A DNA stretch of 64,000 bases. It comes from Bathynomus jamesi. Its lineage: Eukaryota > Arthropoda > Malacostraca > Isopoda > Cirolanidae. Below the pieces are notes generated by a model that worked only from the letters and a program-made list of their open reading frames with translations, made no database searches and was not told the DNA's origin. The stretch lies in NCBI GenBank assembly GCA_023014485.1, contig JAJOZX010002715.1, positions 69,501 to 133,500 of the forward strand. Direction: 5' to 3'. Shown piece after piece: positions 11,201 to 26,100 of the stretch (the first letter of the stretch is position 1; every line of letters starts with the position of its first letter). The translations under genes and the position numbers were made by a program.

Positions 11201-14200
11201 AGCGCACGTCCCTCTGTGGCCAATGTGGGAATGCATCTTCGATGCAAGGGCTCCCTCTGCCTTCTTGGACCATTGGACCCGTCTGATCTGGTTATATTTT
11301 TCTCCTTTACCCCAATCCTTCTGGCTTTGTTTTGGACTTTGACAACTCTTTTCTTGGACCTTGGGTGAGGGAGGTGGCTGTCCTTCACCCTTGTTGCTCA
11401 AACCAAACCCAAGCCCTGTCCCTGCCGTCTTTTCCCGGCCGTTGGATGAGAGTGGCCGCCTTTTAGGAATGGGAACTGGGTACGGGTGTATCTCCCCTGC
11501 GTGACATCTATTGGCGATGGAACTGAGTGTGCCCACGGTTCGCCTTTCCCTTGTTGGAGTCAGTGGTGGCTGGATGCGCGCGGGGGATGAAACTACCTTT
11601 TTGCTTGCTATGGCTTCTACTCCTCGGCTTATGGCCTCTGCATCTAATTCTCGGACTACTACTACTACTACTACTACTACTATTAGCACTCGGGTGGTGG
11701 GCAACCAGGCCCTCGAGTCCTCTACCACTGGAAGACCGCATCCTGATGGGGTTGACCCCCCTCGGGCTGCAGAACACTCGTGTCCTCGTTCAAAAACTTC
11801 TTGAATGTCTTATCCCGGCATTTGACCTCTTCGTAGGGGCTGATGACTCTGACCCTAATTACCCTCAGTTTCTTGTCCTCAGTTTTTCTGCCTCTCCTCC
11901 GCCTCTTACAGCGGGATGTTTTTTGAGGTCTACGATGACTTCACTTCCCGTTGTGGCGATCTTCGACAGATGGGGCTCCAGAACGATGGCTCTCTTGTGG
12001 TGGTGTCCTCCAGAGCTCAACACTAGAAGGTTTCGTCCATCTCGACCCTGGATTGTCTCCCCGACTCTTCTTTTAACACTTGTACGGGTGTAGTACATGC
12101 TTCCCGCCCTTTGGAATACTCCGAATCAGATCTTCTCACCCGCCTCTCCTCTCAGGAGGTGACCCATGTTTATCGCCCACCCCGTATGGTTCATGGGGCA
12201 AGGATTCCATCTCTCTTACTGATCCTGACTTTTGCTCGTTCCCAGTTACCCGAGAAAATTAGGGCCGGTTATCTTCAATTTCCGGTCCGTCGGTATATCC
12301 CCAGACCACGCCGATGTTTTACTTGCCAGAGGTTCGGACACGTCAGTAAGAAATGCCGAAGTTGCCCTGGTATTTGTGTCAATTGCGCGTCCCCGACACA
12401 TGGTTCCTCCTGTTCGAATTCTCCCCGCTGCGCCAATGTGGAGAAGACCACGCCGCCACCGCCTCTCCCTGTCCGACTTATGTATTCGAACGTGAAGTCC
12501 TGTCAGCGAGGGCCCGTGTTCGGTCCCAATTCGCTCGTCCAGGGCTTACCTTTTCCCAAACATTGCGCTCCTCCCGCCCGCCCCGGACTTCGACCACCTC
12601 CGTACCATCCTCTTCCACACCCTATCATTCTAGGCCAGATCCGGCCTCATCCGCCCGTCCCCCGATCATGTCCTCTACCTTCTTGTCTCCACCCCCACGT
12701 GTTCACTATTCCTCCCGCCCGTTCCCCCAGAAGTTCCAATTCCACTGTCCCCATCTGCTCCACCTCAGTCGCATCTAACTCACCTACTCACCCTCCTAAA
12801 ACCATTGCTGTCATTTCAGCATACCTATCGAAAACCGCTCCCTCTTCTAGTCTCTCTCTCCCTCCACACTCTTCTGTTAAACGACCCATAGCCAGCCCTC
12901 GGCTTTTGGGTCCCTCTGCCAAACTCCATTGTTCAGGCCCCCAATCTTCTCGTCCCACTCTTCCTCCCACCAGTTTCCCCCTCCTGCCCCAATATCTCGC
13001 ATCTACAGGGATCCATTTTGTCTTGCCGGCTTCTCTGAGAACCCCGCTTCCCTTCGCGACCGTCGCCTCCCCTACTCCATTCCTGATGGTGATTATGGCA
13101 GCTTCTACACTGCGGGTTCAAGCCGACATCCGTCCTATTCCCCTTTCTCCTCCACCTCACTCCCTCCTTGACCTCCCGATGCCCCCGGCATCCTCATCTC
13201 CACCTCCACCCCCGAAACCGGATTCACCCCGCCCTGCTTCGTATCCCCCGTCTCCTCCGCCCTGCTCCCTTCTTGACCTCCCGATGATCCCGGTGTTCTC
13301 TCCTCCACCCTACCCGGCAATTGGACTCGCCCCGCTTTGCACCCTCCTCCTCGTATTCCCCGACTCCCCCCGAAACCCAAACCCCCTCAACCTCCTTTTA
13401 CCAGCTCTTCGACCTCCTCCTCTTTAACTTGCCCCCACACTTTTAAGTCTCGCCCGATAACGTCTCTCGCTCCCCGCATATGATTTCCATTATCCTCCAA
13501 TGGAATTGTCGTGGGCGCTTCCCTAATTGGGAGGACTTCCTACTTATCCAAGATTTTCCCCCAGTGTCTCTCTGCCTTCAAGAAACACAACTTGGGGTTC
13601 GCCCTTTGCGCCCCCTCATGCAGCCCCTCGTGGGGGTACGGCCGTCTTAGTTCGCTCTGACGTGCCATCTATTCCCCTTCCCCTCCGTACCCCTCTCCAG
13701 GCTGTCGCGGCCCAGGTTTTCCTAGACCGATTACATTTTATATGTTCATTATATATCCTCCCCCCGTCCCAGGAAGTTTTTGCAAACGACCTCTACTCCT
13801 TTTACAGCTTTCTCCCCCCTTCCTTCTACTGGGAGACTTCAACGCGCGCCATCCTCTGTGGGGTGACACTGTTACCAACCAGTGGGGTGGCGTTGTGGTC
13901 TTCTTTCTCTCAACTACTACTGTCTGTCTTCTGAACACTGGTCAACCAACAGCTTTTTACCTCCAGACCGTACGTTTTCCTCCATAGATCTTTCGTTAGC
14001 TTCTCCTTGCGCCTTCCTTGATTTCTCCTGGTCTGTTACTTCAGACCTCTACGGTAGTGACCACTTCCACCCCACCCCCCCTTCCTCCTCCGTACATATC
14101 AGACTTCTGACTCCTCTCCTCTTCCTACCCGATGGTCTCTTGCCAAAGCTGACTGGCCCCGTTTCCGATCTGAAAGCCACATATTTGCAGTCCCGAGTAA

Positions 14201-17200
14201 CTTTTTGACAATAGACGCTGCCTCCTCCAACCTTACCGATCACGTCACTTATGCCGCCCTGTCCCTCCATCCCCAAATCAACATTTCCACGCACCTCCGC
14301 CCCTTCGGTCCCATGGTGGACCCCAACTTGCGCCTTAGCTGTTCAAGCTAAGAAGTCAGCCTTTCGTCGTCGTCAACGAAACCCATCCCTTGCCAATACA
14401 ATAGCTTTCAAACGTACGCGAGCTTCAGGTCCGTCGCACAGCCTGTGAAGCCCGCCGCCTTTCCTGGCGTACTTATGTCTCCTCTCTCACTTCCCGCACC
14501 CCTTCCTCCCGAATCTGGAACAAGATCCGGAAGATTTCGGTAAATCCCCTTACCCTCTTCGGTAAACCTTCCTGTTTTTATGGTAGACGGAAACCTAGTA
14601 TCGTCCCCTACTGTAATGGCCGAGGTCTTGGCCTCGACCATTGCCTCCATCTTCAACACGACCACCGTGACCCCGCTTTCCTCCGACGTAACTACACCCT
14701 TCGACCCTTTTTTATCTGGTCACCTCTATAATTGGATTTGGGTAGAGGGCACCTTTCCTTCCTTTTGGAAGGAGGCAGTGGTGTTCCCCTTTCCTAAGCC
14801 AGGCAAGGACCCGACACCTCCCCTTAACTACCGTCCAATAGCCATCACTAGCTGCCTTTCGAAACTCCTTGAAATGTTATCACGGCGCCTGGTGTGGCAC
14901 CTCGAACACCACAATATGCTTTCTTCCACGGGGACCGTAGCACCACTGACATTTTGGTTGTTGGAGACTGCGGGCCTTGTTTCCTTCGCAGAACGACGTC
15001 ATCACTATGCAATATTTTTTGATTTGGAGAAAGCATATGACACTACTTGGCGGTGGTGGATTTGTCGTAAACTCTATACCTTTTGGGTTTCCGAGGTCTC
15101 CTCCCTTCCTTTATTTCCAATTGTTTGTCTTCTCATTCCTTTCGTGTTCAGGTGGGTACTTCTCTTCTGTACACTCGCAAGAGGAAGGGGGTCCCGAGGG
15201 CAGCGTCCTGAGCGTCATCTGCTTCACTTTGGCGATTGACGATGTAGTGACGGCTCTGCCCTTGGGGATTACGGTCATCCTCTATGTCGACGACCTTGCC
15301 ATTTATTGCTCCGGTTCCCGATCCACTTTTCTTGAACGCTTCCTCCAGCGGTCCCTAGACTCTGTCTCCAGATGGGCCACAGACCACAGGTTTCGCTTCT
15401 CCCCTTCGAAAACGGTGGTGATGCATTTTTGCCGTCGCTGCCGCTGCACCGCCGTCCCTTCTCTCTCTCTCTCTATGGATCACCACTCCCTGTAGTTTCC
15501 GAAACTAGATTCTTGGGTCTCCTTGATTCCCCACCTGAAGTCACTGAAGGCTTCGTGCCTTCAGACCTGCACCCTTTTGAAGTTCCTTCCCCATACGATT
15601 GGGGTGCTGACCGCCACACCCTTTGGCGGCTCTACCACTCCTTGGTCCAAAGTAAACTAGGCTTATGGCTGTCAGGCCTATTCCTCCGCTCCTGTCTCCG
15701 CCTTGCGCATGCTGGACCCTATCCGTTCCTTGGGTGTGCGCATCAGTACCCGAGCATTCCGGTCATCTGTTGTCAGTATATATACAGAAAGTGGTCATTT
15801 CCCGCTGAATGTTCACCGCACCTTAGAGGGGTTAAAATACCTCTTTCGCGTTCGGCAGTTTCCTTCCAACCCGGTCTACCAATCCCTCTTCGGTCCTTCT
15901 ATTTGGGCCTGCTTTGACCATCGTCCCCATTTAGTACGACCGTACGGTCTACGGATGGCCCCCGTCTTGTCTTCTCTTTGGGTGGAAGGACGAGTACTCC
16001 CTTCTCCCTCTACTTTTCACCCCTTGGACCCTCCCCCCTCCGTATCTGCTCTTTCCTCTCGACTGCACCAAAGTCAAATTTCCACCCTTTTGCTCTCCGT
16101 CAGTATTTTTATCCCATTTTTCAACCCATCCCATTTCTCTTCCCGCGTCCGTCGTGAACTCTACCAGCGTTAATATGCTTAAAAACCGTTTAGATAGGCA
16201 TTTTAAAAATATTAACGTCGTTTAAAATAATAAAACAATTAGCAACAGGAACTCTGGGGGTGATAGTCGGAGTTTGAGTCTATTGACGATTAATGCCAGC
16301 TTGTGACATGCCAGCGTGTGATATGTCAGCAACAAAATTATATTAAAAAAAAAAATAAGAAGACTAACACGAACTTAGATGTAGCTCGTAGCGTAAACTA
16401 ACCCACTTTCTGTTATACTCTTCATACTATTTTTTTGTTCTTTTCTCATCCTCTCTTTACTTGCATGTCTGTAGTTTGCATAGTATGAGTGTTTTTCTGA
16501 GTTAAGACTGTGTTTGCATCGTTTATAAGGTTCTTATTTTACTTCTTTTCATCTTTCACCCCTTTCCTATTCTCTTCGACTATTTTTCCGACTTGTCGGT
16601 AGTGGCCGGCGGATGATGATGGCGAGTCCTTATCTCTCTTTTTCTGAGTAAATGTTAACCCACGAATGATCGGTTTTGCTACTTACTTAACCCCTTATTC
16701 TCTTCTTTTAACCCCGTACTCTCTTCTCTATTCTTTATCTCGGGCTAACCTTAGAGTGGATCCTAGGGTCTTTGTTAGCCTTAGCGTCCGTAGATCTGCA
16801 GAGCCTTGTTTTCACTGACTGCTTTCGCTCGCCGTTTGGAGTGGAGTGGGTTGTTGGGCAGCCTTCCCGTCAGTGGTTCAATCGCTATCCCTTTCCCCAG
16901 CGGCTTCCATTTTTAACAGAACTGCTATTCTCTTGGCTCTTCGATTCCTTTCTCAGCTCTTACCTCCATCTTTTGTCATCTATTCGGACTCGCAGCGCTC
17001 TTGATGCTCTATCCTCGCTCGTCTCACTACATGTGTTGGTGAGAGATCCAGGACTGGCTTGTCCTTCTGGCATCACGTCGTAAGCTGGTCGCCTTTTGTT
17101 GGGTACCTTCCCACGTCGGTGTTCCGGGCAACGAGTGTGCGGCGAGGAGGGTGTCCTCCCTGCCGTTTGACCCTAACAAACACACCTCCCGGCGTCGGAC

Positions 17201-19656
17201 TTCACGAGGGTTTTCCGAGATGCACTCTTTCGGCGGTGGAAGCGCCAGTGGGAGGATGTGTACGGGAACTTCCTGGCGTTGAAGCCCACAATTCGTCAGT
17301 GGCCTTCCTCCTGTCAACGTGATCGACGCTTTGAAACCCCCCTGGTGTAGCTTCGCATTGGTCACACTCGTCTTCCACATGATCATCTTATGACGGGATC
17401 TTGCCCCCCCTCTGCCCTTGCGGCATTCCTCTCTCTGTCTCACATTGCCTCTTGGTTTGCCCTGCCTTTGCCACTGCCCGTTCCCAGCTCCTCCCTTTCT
17501 GTCCTTCAAACTCCACTCTTACTCTTTCTCTTTTGTTGGGTGACTACACACCTATACCGAAGGACGCACTTTGCTTCTTTCTTCGCCAGACTGGCCTCTT
17601 ATTCTCTATTTAAGATGACTTGAGTGTAATTTCTTCCGCTGATCCCCTCCACTGTTTCTCTCCCCCTATCTCCTCGCGCTCTCTCCTTAGTCTGGTATCG
17701 GCGCGATATGACCTCGGCAGTCGAAGCGCCGGTGAAGCACTGCTATTCAATTCAATTCGCTTATTCTTTTATGGACTTCTCATCTATTTCTGTTTTCATG
17801 AATATATCAATTTATCTTCCTCAATTTCCTTTCATAAACCTCTTGTGTATAACTTTGTATTGTAATACCATCTTGTTGGAAAAAATAAAGGAATTTTGTT
17901 TGTTCTACATTTTTAAGAATTAGGAGCAAAGTGGTCAGGGATTTATACTTATGATATGTACTTATTGATATGTAAATCAATATTATAAATTAAACTAATT
18001 ACTTACTCTCAATCATTATCATCTCGAGCTAATATGGTCCTATGGCCAAAGAAAGTGTTCGGCACTATTTGAACCCTTTGAGGTTGGTATTTTATTAGGT
18101 ATTTAATTAAATCATATTTAAATATGATTTTCGATGTCTTAATAATGTACGAGGGTGTAGAAGTAGCTAGATAAAAATGGTTTTGTGTTGTAATTTGATA
18201 TCCCATCCCCGATTGTGTAGAGGTAACCAGATAAAACCGGTTGTGTGTTAGCCTAATATAGCCTACACTCATTCCTCACGTTGGTTCAGTATCGATTACA
18301 ATGTAAAGGAGTAAAGACGTTCGCTTCAAGCAACGTGCCGTAATTGAATTTTGACCGCGGAAAGTGTTGCTTCCGTAGACATTTATCGGCGAATACAATC
18401 TGTGTACGGCAAACTGTGTTGATGTGAGTACCGTTTGACGTTGGGCGAAGCAATGTAAAGGAGAATAAGCAGGGCAAGAAGATTTGCGAGACAAACCGCG
18501 AAGTGGAAGACTTGTAACGGCAACTGACGAGTCTCATCGGACCTACGTTGAGGAAGTGATTCCTGGAAATTGTCGCTTTAAAGAAAATGAAATTGCTGCA
18601 GTGCTCGATATCTCCAAAGAGCGAGTGGGACACATTATCACTATTCTCGGTTACCGAAAGATCTGCGCCAGATGGGTGCCTCGCATGCTCACTGCCGAGA
18701 TGAAAACTGAGAGAGTACGTATTTGCCAAGAAAATCTGCAGCGCTTCGAAAATGGAGATGAATTTCTGCGCAGCATTGTGACAGAAGTCGAGACGTGGGT
18801 CCACCATTATGACCCAGAAAATAAACGGTAATCCATGGAATATCGGCACAAAAATTCACCGCAACCAAAAAAATTTAAAGTTAAAAAATCGGCTGGAAAA
18901 GTGATGATGACTTTTTTGGGAGATATCAATGGTGGTGTTTTCGAAAACTTTACGGAAAGAAGGACAGCAATCAACTCCGCACGTTATATTGAAACTCACA
19001 CCAGTGTTCAAGTGCGAGAAGCAATTGAGGATCTGCAATTCACCGCCTTGCTGCATCCACCATATAGCCCCGATTTAGCACCATGCGATTTTCACCTCTT
19101 TCCTAAACTTAAAGAACATCATGGAAATTGCTACGAGTCTGACGAAAAAGTTAAGGTTGCTGTGAAATTTTAGTTTCGTAGTTAAAGCTCCGCGTTTTAC
19201 CGGGATGGATTTCAAAAACTCATTTATCGTTGGCGTAAATGTATGGGGGTAGAGGGTGATTTTATAGAAAAGTAAATGTATCGTTTTGAAGAATAAACTC
19301 TTAAGGTATATATCTGCTTTTGTTTCGTTAAAATCCTTCAACTCTTTTTAAAATTTATTTGAGTGGAGGCATTACTTTTCAGCCCACCCTCGTATATTAA
19401 AAACTAATCATAATAAACTCTTAATTTTTAACAATAGGAGTTAATATGATCCTAAGATGTGTCAAAAGGGTTTTGCATTGTTTGATCACTTTTAAGTGTA
19501 TATTTTGAGTAAAATTACTTTTGAGCATCATTTTCAAAAAAGTGGGAGGTTTGAGGAGAAAGTTTTTTATTCATTATTATTCCAGGAGGCGTAACTAATA
19601 TATGATGCTTATTCTCTGTTTTCTGAAATTTTATGGTGAAAAGTAATAATTAAACG

Positions 19657-19697
<41 letters not shown>

Positions 19698-20135
19698 ATT
19701 TTGCCTAATGTGATAAGTTCCAGTGTTATTGTATAATAACTACAGAAATTAAGGTGACTGACCAGTTAAGGAAATATATTTCCATTTTTATTGCTGTTAT
19801 TATTTCAGTACTTGCGAAGTGTCAGACCTCTCTTGGATGATAAAGATTATGTTGAAATGGAAAAACTAGCGAGTGATTTTGAGAAAGGACCTGGCAGGAA
19901 ATTCCAGCGTTACTTGTTTCTTAAATCTTGGTGGGCAACTAACTATGTATCAGATTGGTGGGAAGAATTTGTGTATTTACGTGGAAGATCTCCCATTATG
20001 GTGAATTCCAACTTCTATGGAACGGATGCTATTTTGATACATCCCACCAGTGTTCAGAGTGCTCGAGCAGCTAATGTCTGTCACCTTGCTTTTATCTTCC
20101 GGAGGCTCATAGACTGGCAGCACCTTCCACCCGTA

Positions 20136-20168
<33 letters not shown>

Positions 20169-23100
20169 GTAGATTGAAGAAACGTAAGCTCTGTAGTTTG
20201 TAGTTCATGTAATTTTAGGTTTGTAACAAACATGGATGTACAATGTACAGTTTCATAATATAGGATATTTTTCAGATAATGGTTCAAGGTGCAGTACCTC
20301 TCTGTTCTGCTCAGTATGAACGCACCTTCAACACTACTCGGATACCTGGCATAGAGACGGACAAATTGGTTCACTTCAGTGATGCTACTCATATTGTCGT
20401 GTACAATGCTGGGCGATACTTCAAGGTGCCTTGCTACTATAAGGGAGAGTTACTGAACCCGAGAGAATTGCAAAGGTAACATTGTGTTTTATTGTGTATA
20501 AACTGTATAGCCTATAATATTAAATGGCTAAGATTAACAATAGTGGACAATTTTTTTTAATTGCTTATTAGACTTTTGATAGAGCATACAACCACGCGAG
20601 TGGTTGGTTGGTTGGTTAGTTATCACAGACTCCATTGTCAATAATTACAAATTTTCTTGAATTGCTACTGCTACAAGGTCTCTGCCATAAAATATGATCT
20701 TTTAATTCATTAATTAAATTCTCTCTTCTCGCATAATTTTATGATTGATTGAACCACCTCACACTATGTATGTAAGAAATAAAAAAATTTCGACCCGGCC
20801 TAAATTATATATATAATATAAATGACAAATTCTGTAGCTACTAGTATTTTTTCATTTTGTTTGGATTTTTGTATTCCAGACGTACTAGCTGCTTCAAACT
20901 CGGTCATATCACCTTCACTGTCTTCACTAGATAAACTTTCATGTTCATTTACATTTTCTGTTGGTAAAAAGTTCTGAATTTCTTCTAAAAGAAAAGCTTT
21001 AACTTTATTTTTTGGTCTTTCATATACTTCAATTTGTATCGTGGATCCAGAACTGTACTTATTATATAAAGTTTCTCGTTCAACACATTCAGACCACCTG
21101 AGCTAGAAAGAAAACGCTTGTGTAGGGCAGTACGCAGTTCTATTTTTGTAGTTTTAATTCCAGCATCGCTACTTCGCTTGAACAGAAAACGATCCAGAGC
21201 AATTACATGAGGAATAACATCATTTATCGTAGAGTGGTTGCAGCGCACGTAGTATTTTCTCAAGAAGGTTCCATTCATTCACACTTAGGATAGGAAGATT
21301 GTGATTGGCTGTGTAAATTTGAATTGGTCGTTTCAAAGTAAATAAACGTTCAAACATTAAGTATGTGCTGTTCCAACGGGTGATAACATCGTGCACTGGA
21401 AACAGTGGTGGTTTAATGCCTTGATCAGACTGTAGCTCATTTAACTCATTGTGACCCAAACTTGAGTGATTGAAGTGTGTGCTGATGCGACGAGCTTTTC
21501 CACAAATGTCAATGATTGAACATTGACTGAAAATTGAATCTTTCACCACAAGATCTAGTAGATGAAGGAACCAATGAACGCTTGTTATTTTTGCCATTTG
21601 GGTACCTGAAGAAAAGAAAAGGTTACAATTTAAAGTTATCTAATATATATATTCTCTTGAGAATTTTCGATATTTTAGAATATTTAATTAAGCTACTTAA
21701 TATATTAATATTTTAATATAGGCCCTAATCATAAAAATTTAAATAGTAAATTATTTTTAAAATTGTAATTTATTAAATTTAATTTTATAATTATGCCTAC
21801 ATTTACACTTCAGAAAAATAAATAAGACTTCATATACTAAAATTATTCTCATTTTAATACCATTAGCTATGAGAGAGATTTTGTTTATATATAACTATGG
21901 TTAATAATATTGATAGTAATTGGTCAACAACAGAAATTTTATCATCTTTTGATTTTTTTTAAACAAAAATAAAATAAAAATTTACCTTTGACCATATTAG
22001 CAGCTCCATTACGAACTAAAACATGTTGTCTTTCAGTATTAATTTCCTAATGTGTCATCGTACGCTCAATATTTTCTCCTGAATGTGTCCCAGGAAAATG
22101 TCTGGCAAAGAGTACTGCATTCCTCTTTTGAAAATCTTTATTGATCCAATGCCCAGTTAGTGACACAAATGATTCAGTTGAGTGTTGGCTGGTCCAGATA
22201 TCTGATGTGAAAGATACAGTATATATGACGCATTGGCTGTATCCAGTTCCTTCAAAATTCGATCTTTTACGTTTTCATAAGTTTGAGGAAGCATTACATC
22301 AGCAAAATATCTTCTTCTTGGTACCATATATCTTGGCTGAAGGTGGGCAATTAACTCGATGAATCCTTGATCTTCTACAATGGTAAAAGGCTGATTGTCC
22401 ATAGCAATCATGTTTATAATTTTGTGATGAATATCAATGGCTCGTTGGTCATTAATATCCGAAATCTTTTTTTTTTATTAAAGCTCTCTTCCAGACACAT
22501 TTGGCGTTCCATCGCAGCCAGTTTCCTTTGTTTTGGGGGTAGTTGAGCATCTTCTTTCTGCTGCTTTGGATTTTTTTTTGAATTTGCCTCTTCATTCTCT
22601 ATATTGAAGCATATGTTTTGCTTTCATATATGGACTAAAGTTTTTAGGAAGACAACCTTTTCCACCTCTCCTTATGCCCTTTTTACATAATTTGCATTCT
22701 GCAACTTCATCAGCTTGATCTACAGAAAAGAAATTCCAAATAAAGGATATAATGCTTCTGTATTAGTCTACAGAAGCTAAGGCTAACAAAGACCCTAAGA
22801 TCCACTCTGAAGTTAGCCCGAGAGAAAGAAGAGAGTAGGGGGTTAAAGGAAGAGAATAGAGTTAAAAGAAGAGAAAAAGGGGTTAAGTAAGTAGCAAAAC
22901 CCATTCATGGGTTAACATTTATTCGGAAAAAGAGAGAGAGACTCCCCATCATCATCCGCCGGCCACTCCCGACAAGTTGGAAAAAATAGTCGGAGAATAG
23001 GAAAGGGGTGAAAGATGAAAAGAAGTGAAATAAGAACGCTTACAAACCATGCAAACAGTCTTAATGCAAAGACTGTCATACCATGCAAACTACAGACATG

Positions 23101-26100
23101 CAAGTAAAGAGAGGATAAGAAAAAAAAAAAGTAGGAAGAGCAGTGGCGTACTAAGGGGGATGCGACGGGGGCGGTCCGCCCTGGGTGACAGCCAGGAGGG
23201 GGTTGCCATCGGGAGAGTTGAAATATCAGTACAAGTTCTCAAACCAAATGGAAAAATTCGCCAAAGTAAGAAAAAAAATGTAAAAATGTTAAAACTATTA
23301 CAACAACTTAATGCTAATTTCCACTATAAAATACATTTTTATTTTTATTGGCAATATAAAATTTACAAACGAAAAATTAAATATTTGATAAAAATTACAT
23401 CGAAAGGTGAACGTTTGTTGACGTTTTAGTCATCAGTTTGTTAAGCATAGCCAGCTGGCTGCAACACATTCCAAGTCTTGTTCACTTGACACTGACTCCA
23501 CATACATGAGGTGTTTCATTAAATAATTATGATAAAGCGTGAGGAAATGGACATTTCTATGGAGAGAAGAGGGAGAGTAAAGCTCCGAAAAAGGATGCCA
23601 GGAGAGATGGCAAAGGATGCTGGTCTCACATTGCCAGAGGAAGTAAAAATGGCTATGTTTGAATGTCTTCATCGCTTTCATCAAGAATTGGAGATTCGTT
23701 CTAAGGCAATGGATCAAATTCTGTCAATCTTCGCTATTATTCAGCCAAACACTTTGTTGTTGCAACAGAAGAACAACTTCGGAAGTATATTCCAAATTTG
23801 ACTCAGATTTTCGATGAATTCTCTGATGAAGATGATAGTGTGGAAATTGGACGACTTCGGAGGCATATGGAAGCTGCCAAAATCAGCGTTGAAGAGGCAA
23901 AGAAATGGACAGCAGTGCAGTTTCCGGAGTTCATTGTGAAGTGGGATTTTTGTGAATCTTTGCCAAGCTTGTCACTGTGTTTGAGATTCTTTTTGACTGT
24001 CTCTCTCTATTGCTTCATGTGGAAGTTTTTCAAAATTGAAATTGATAAAAAATTTCTTTCGCTCGACCATGAGTCAGACAAGATTGACAAATCTGGCTTT
24101 ATTTTCAATTGAACATGAATATGCAAAGGTGAATTTTGATGGTCATTGATCAATTTGCAGAAATTAAGGCTCGAAAGCAGAGACTGAATCCTCTCTATTT
24201 ATCTTTGAAGAATAGGCTGAGCGTTGAGACTGGATTTCCTGTGTTTTTTGTATAAAATAGGATGCAGTATTACCTGTTCACTGAATTTTTAATGTCCTGC
24301 ATTTTTCTTATTTCCAATATGCTTATGACAGTATTGTACTGTTTAAAAATCTACTTGCAAACATAATATATTTTTCTGTGTTTAAATTTTAAAATTATTT
24401 ATGGGGGGTGCCAAAGGAAGGATCCACCCGGGTGCCAAATACTTTAGGTACGCCCCTGATGAAGAGTATAACAAAAAGTGGGTTGCTTTACACTACGATC
24501 TACAACTAAATTCATTTTTTTTTCCTAGCATATCACACGCTGGCATTAATCGTCAACAGACTCAAACCTCGACCATTATCCCCAGAGCTCTTGTTAATTT
24601 TATTATTTTAAGCATTAGTATTTTTAAAATGCCTATCTAAATGGTTTTTAAACATATTAACGCTGGTTGAGTTCACGACAGACGGGGAAGATTATTCCAT
24701 TTATAAATTACTTCAAATGTAAAAATGTTTTTAGCGATGTTAATAAAGAAACGTCTGCCACGTAATTTAAATCAGTTATTACGAGTATTGCTATTGCCGA
24801 AAGTGAACTGTTTGTTAAAATTTACGTTATCAATTTTATTAACGATTTTGAAAACTTCAATAAGCTCCCCCTTAATCTCCTAGTTTCGAGTGAATGCAAG
24901 TCTATCTCTTTAATCTATCTTCGTAAGACTTGTTGCGTAGTAGCTGAATTAGTTTCGTGGCTCGTCGCTGAACCCTTTCCAACCTACCAATATCCTCGCG
25001 CAAATACGGGCAACAAAACTGAACGGCATATTTTAAGTGAGGCCTGACAAGGGACTTGTAAAGGGGCAATATAATTTTCTTCGATTTAAATCCGAAATTA
25101 CGCGCTATGAAGCCTAACATCCTATTAGCTTTTGCGCAAGACTCCAGGCACTGGTTCCTAACTTTTAAATCTTTAGATACGCGTACGCCTAAATCTACTT
25201 CTTCGTCAACGCTCTCGAACTGTCTCTCATCCATCGTGTACGTATTGTTACGAGAACCTACATGCAAAACTTTACATTTGTCTACGTTAAATTGCATCTG
25301 CCACTTATCCGTCCACTTCCAAAAATTTACCGACAATTGACGTTAAGCTAATACGCCTATAATTGCTAGCTACTGTGTGGTCGCCTTTTTTAAAAATGGG
25401 CGTAACGCTAGTTAATTTGAAGTGTTCAGGAATAATCCCCGCTTCCAATGACTTCTTAAAAATTTTTGTTAATGACCAACGATAACGTCTTTGAAATGTC
25501 TAGGATAAAGCGCGTCAGGGCGTGGAGCCTTACTAACTTTTAGCTTATCGATATAATGCGCAATTTCACCCTTGTAAACAGTTATTTCATTCAAAATAGT
25601 CTCGCTACTAAATGGAACGATAACGTCCACGTCGGGGACATTATTTACGTCTACGGTAAAAACTGTCAAAAAAGTTTTTTAAAATACCCGCCATCGCCTG
25701 AGCGTCGCAAGCCAAATCGCCGTTAGCCTCCACTAGAGGGCCTATGTTATCTTTTATTGGCTTACGATTATTGACGTAGTCAAAAGACTTTTTCGGATTA
25801 TGTTTACTGTCCGCAGCTTACAAGTACAGTATCTCAAAATTACGCTTAGCATTCCTAACATCTTTTAACCTGACGTCTAAGCTCAATATATCTATTGAAG
25901 TTAGCTACCTTGCCATTGCGCTTATTAAGTCTATACGCTCTGTTACGCTCGTTTATGAACTCTCCTATTTCCCTAGTCCACCGCCTGGGCGTACGCGGAA
26001 TAAACTTCCTTTCGATATTCAAAAAAACTTTCTTTAAACGCCTCCAAATGAAAATTTACGTCATTACCCATAAATAAATTATCCTCGTCCACTACTTTCA

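Larger units (their letters stand above)
11153..17890 (+). mobile_element. I-like LINE with RNase H, copy A (inactive)
   Basis: GC-rich, C/T-biased + strand element in a strongly AT-rich setting. Components in order: 5' region, gag-like ORF1 with CCHC zinc knuckles (about 11500-13425), APE-type endonuclease (13485-14200), reverse transcriptase (14700-15500), RNase H (16810-17130, after an interrupting CR1 tail at 16136-16808), and a C-terminal region ending near 17620. A possible 3' tail extends to about 17890. All reading frames are broken. The RNase H domain and zinc-knuckle ORF1 place it in the I group rather than jockey or CR1. The left boundary is approximate. Confidence 0.8.

Noticed and set aside
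11165..11728. 187-codon minus-strand open frame with a Val run
   Set aside because: Antisense shadow of the LINE ORF1; the Val run is the reverse of the (ACT)n repeat.
12111..13427. 438-codon open frame, Pro/Ser-rich
   Set aside because: It lies inside I-like LINE copy A and only partly coincides with its ORF1; low stop density comes from C-rich composition. Not a host gene.
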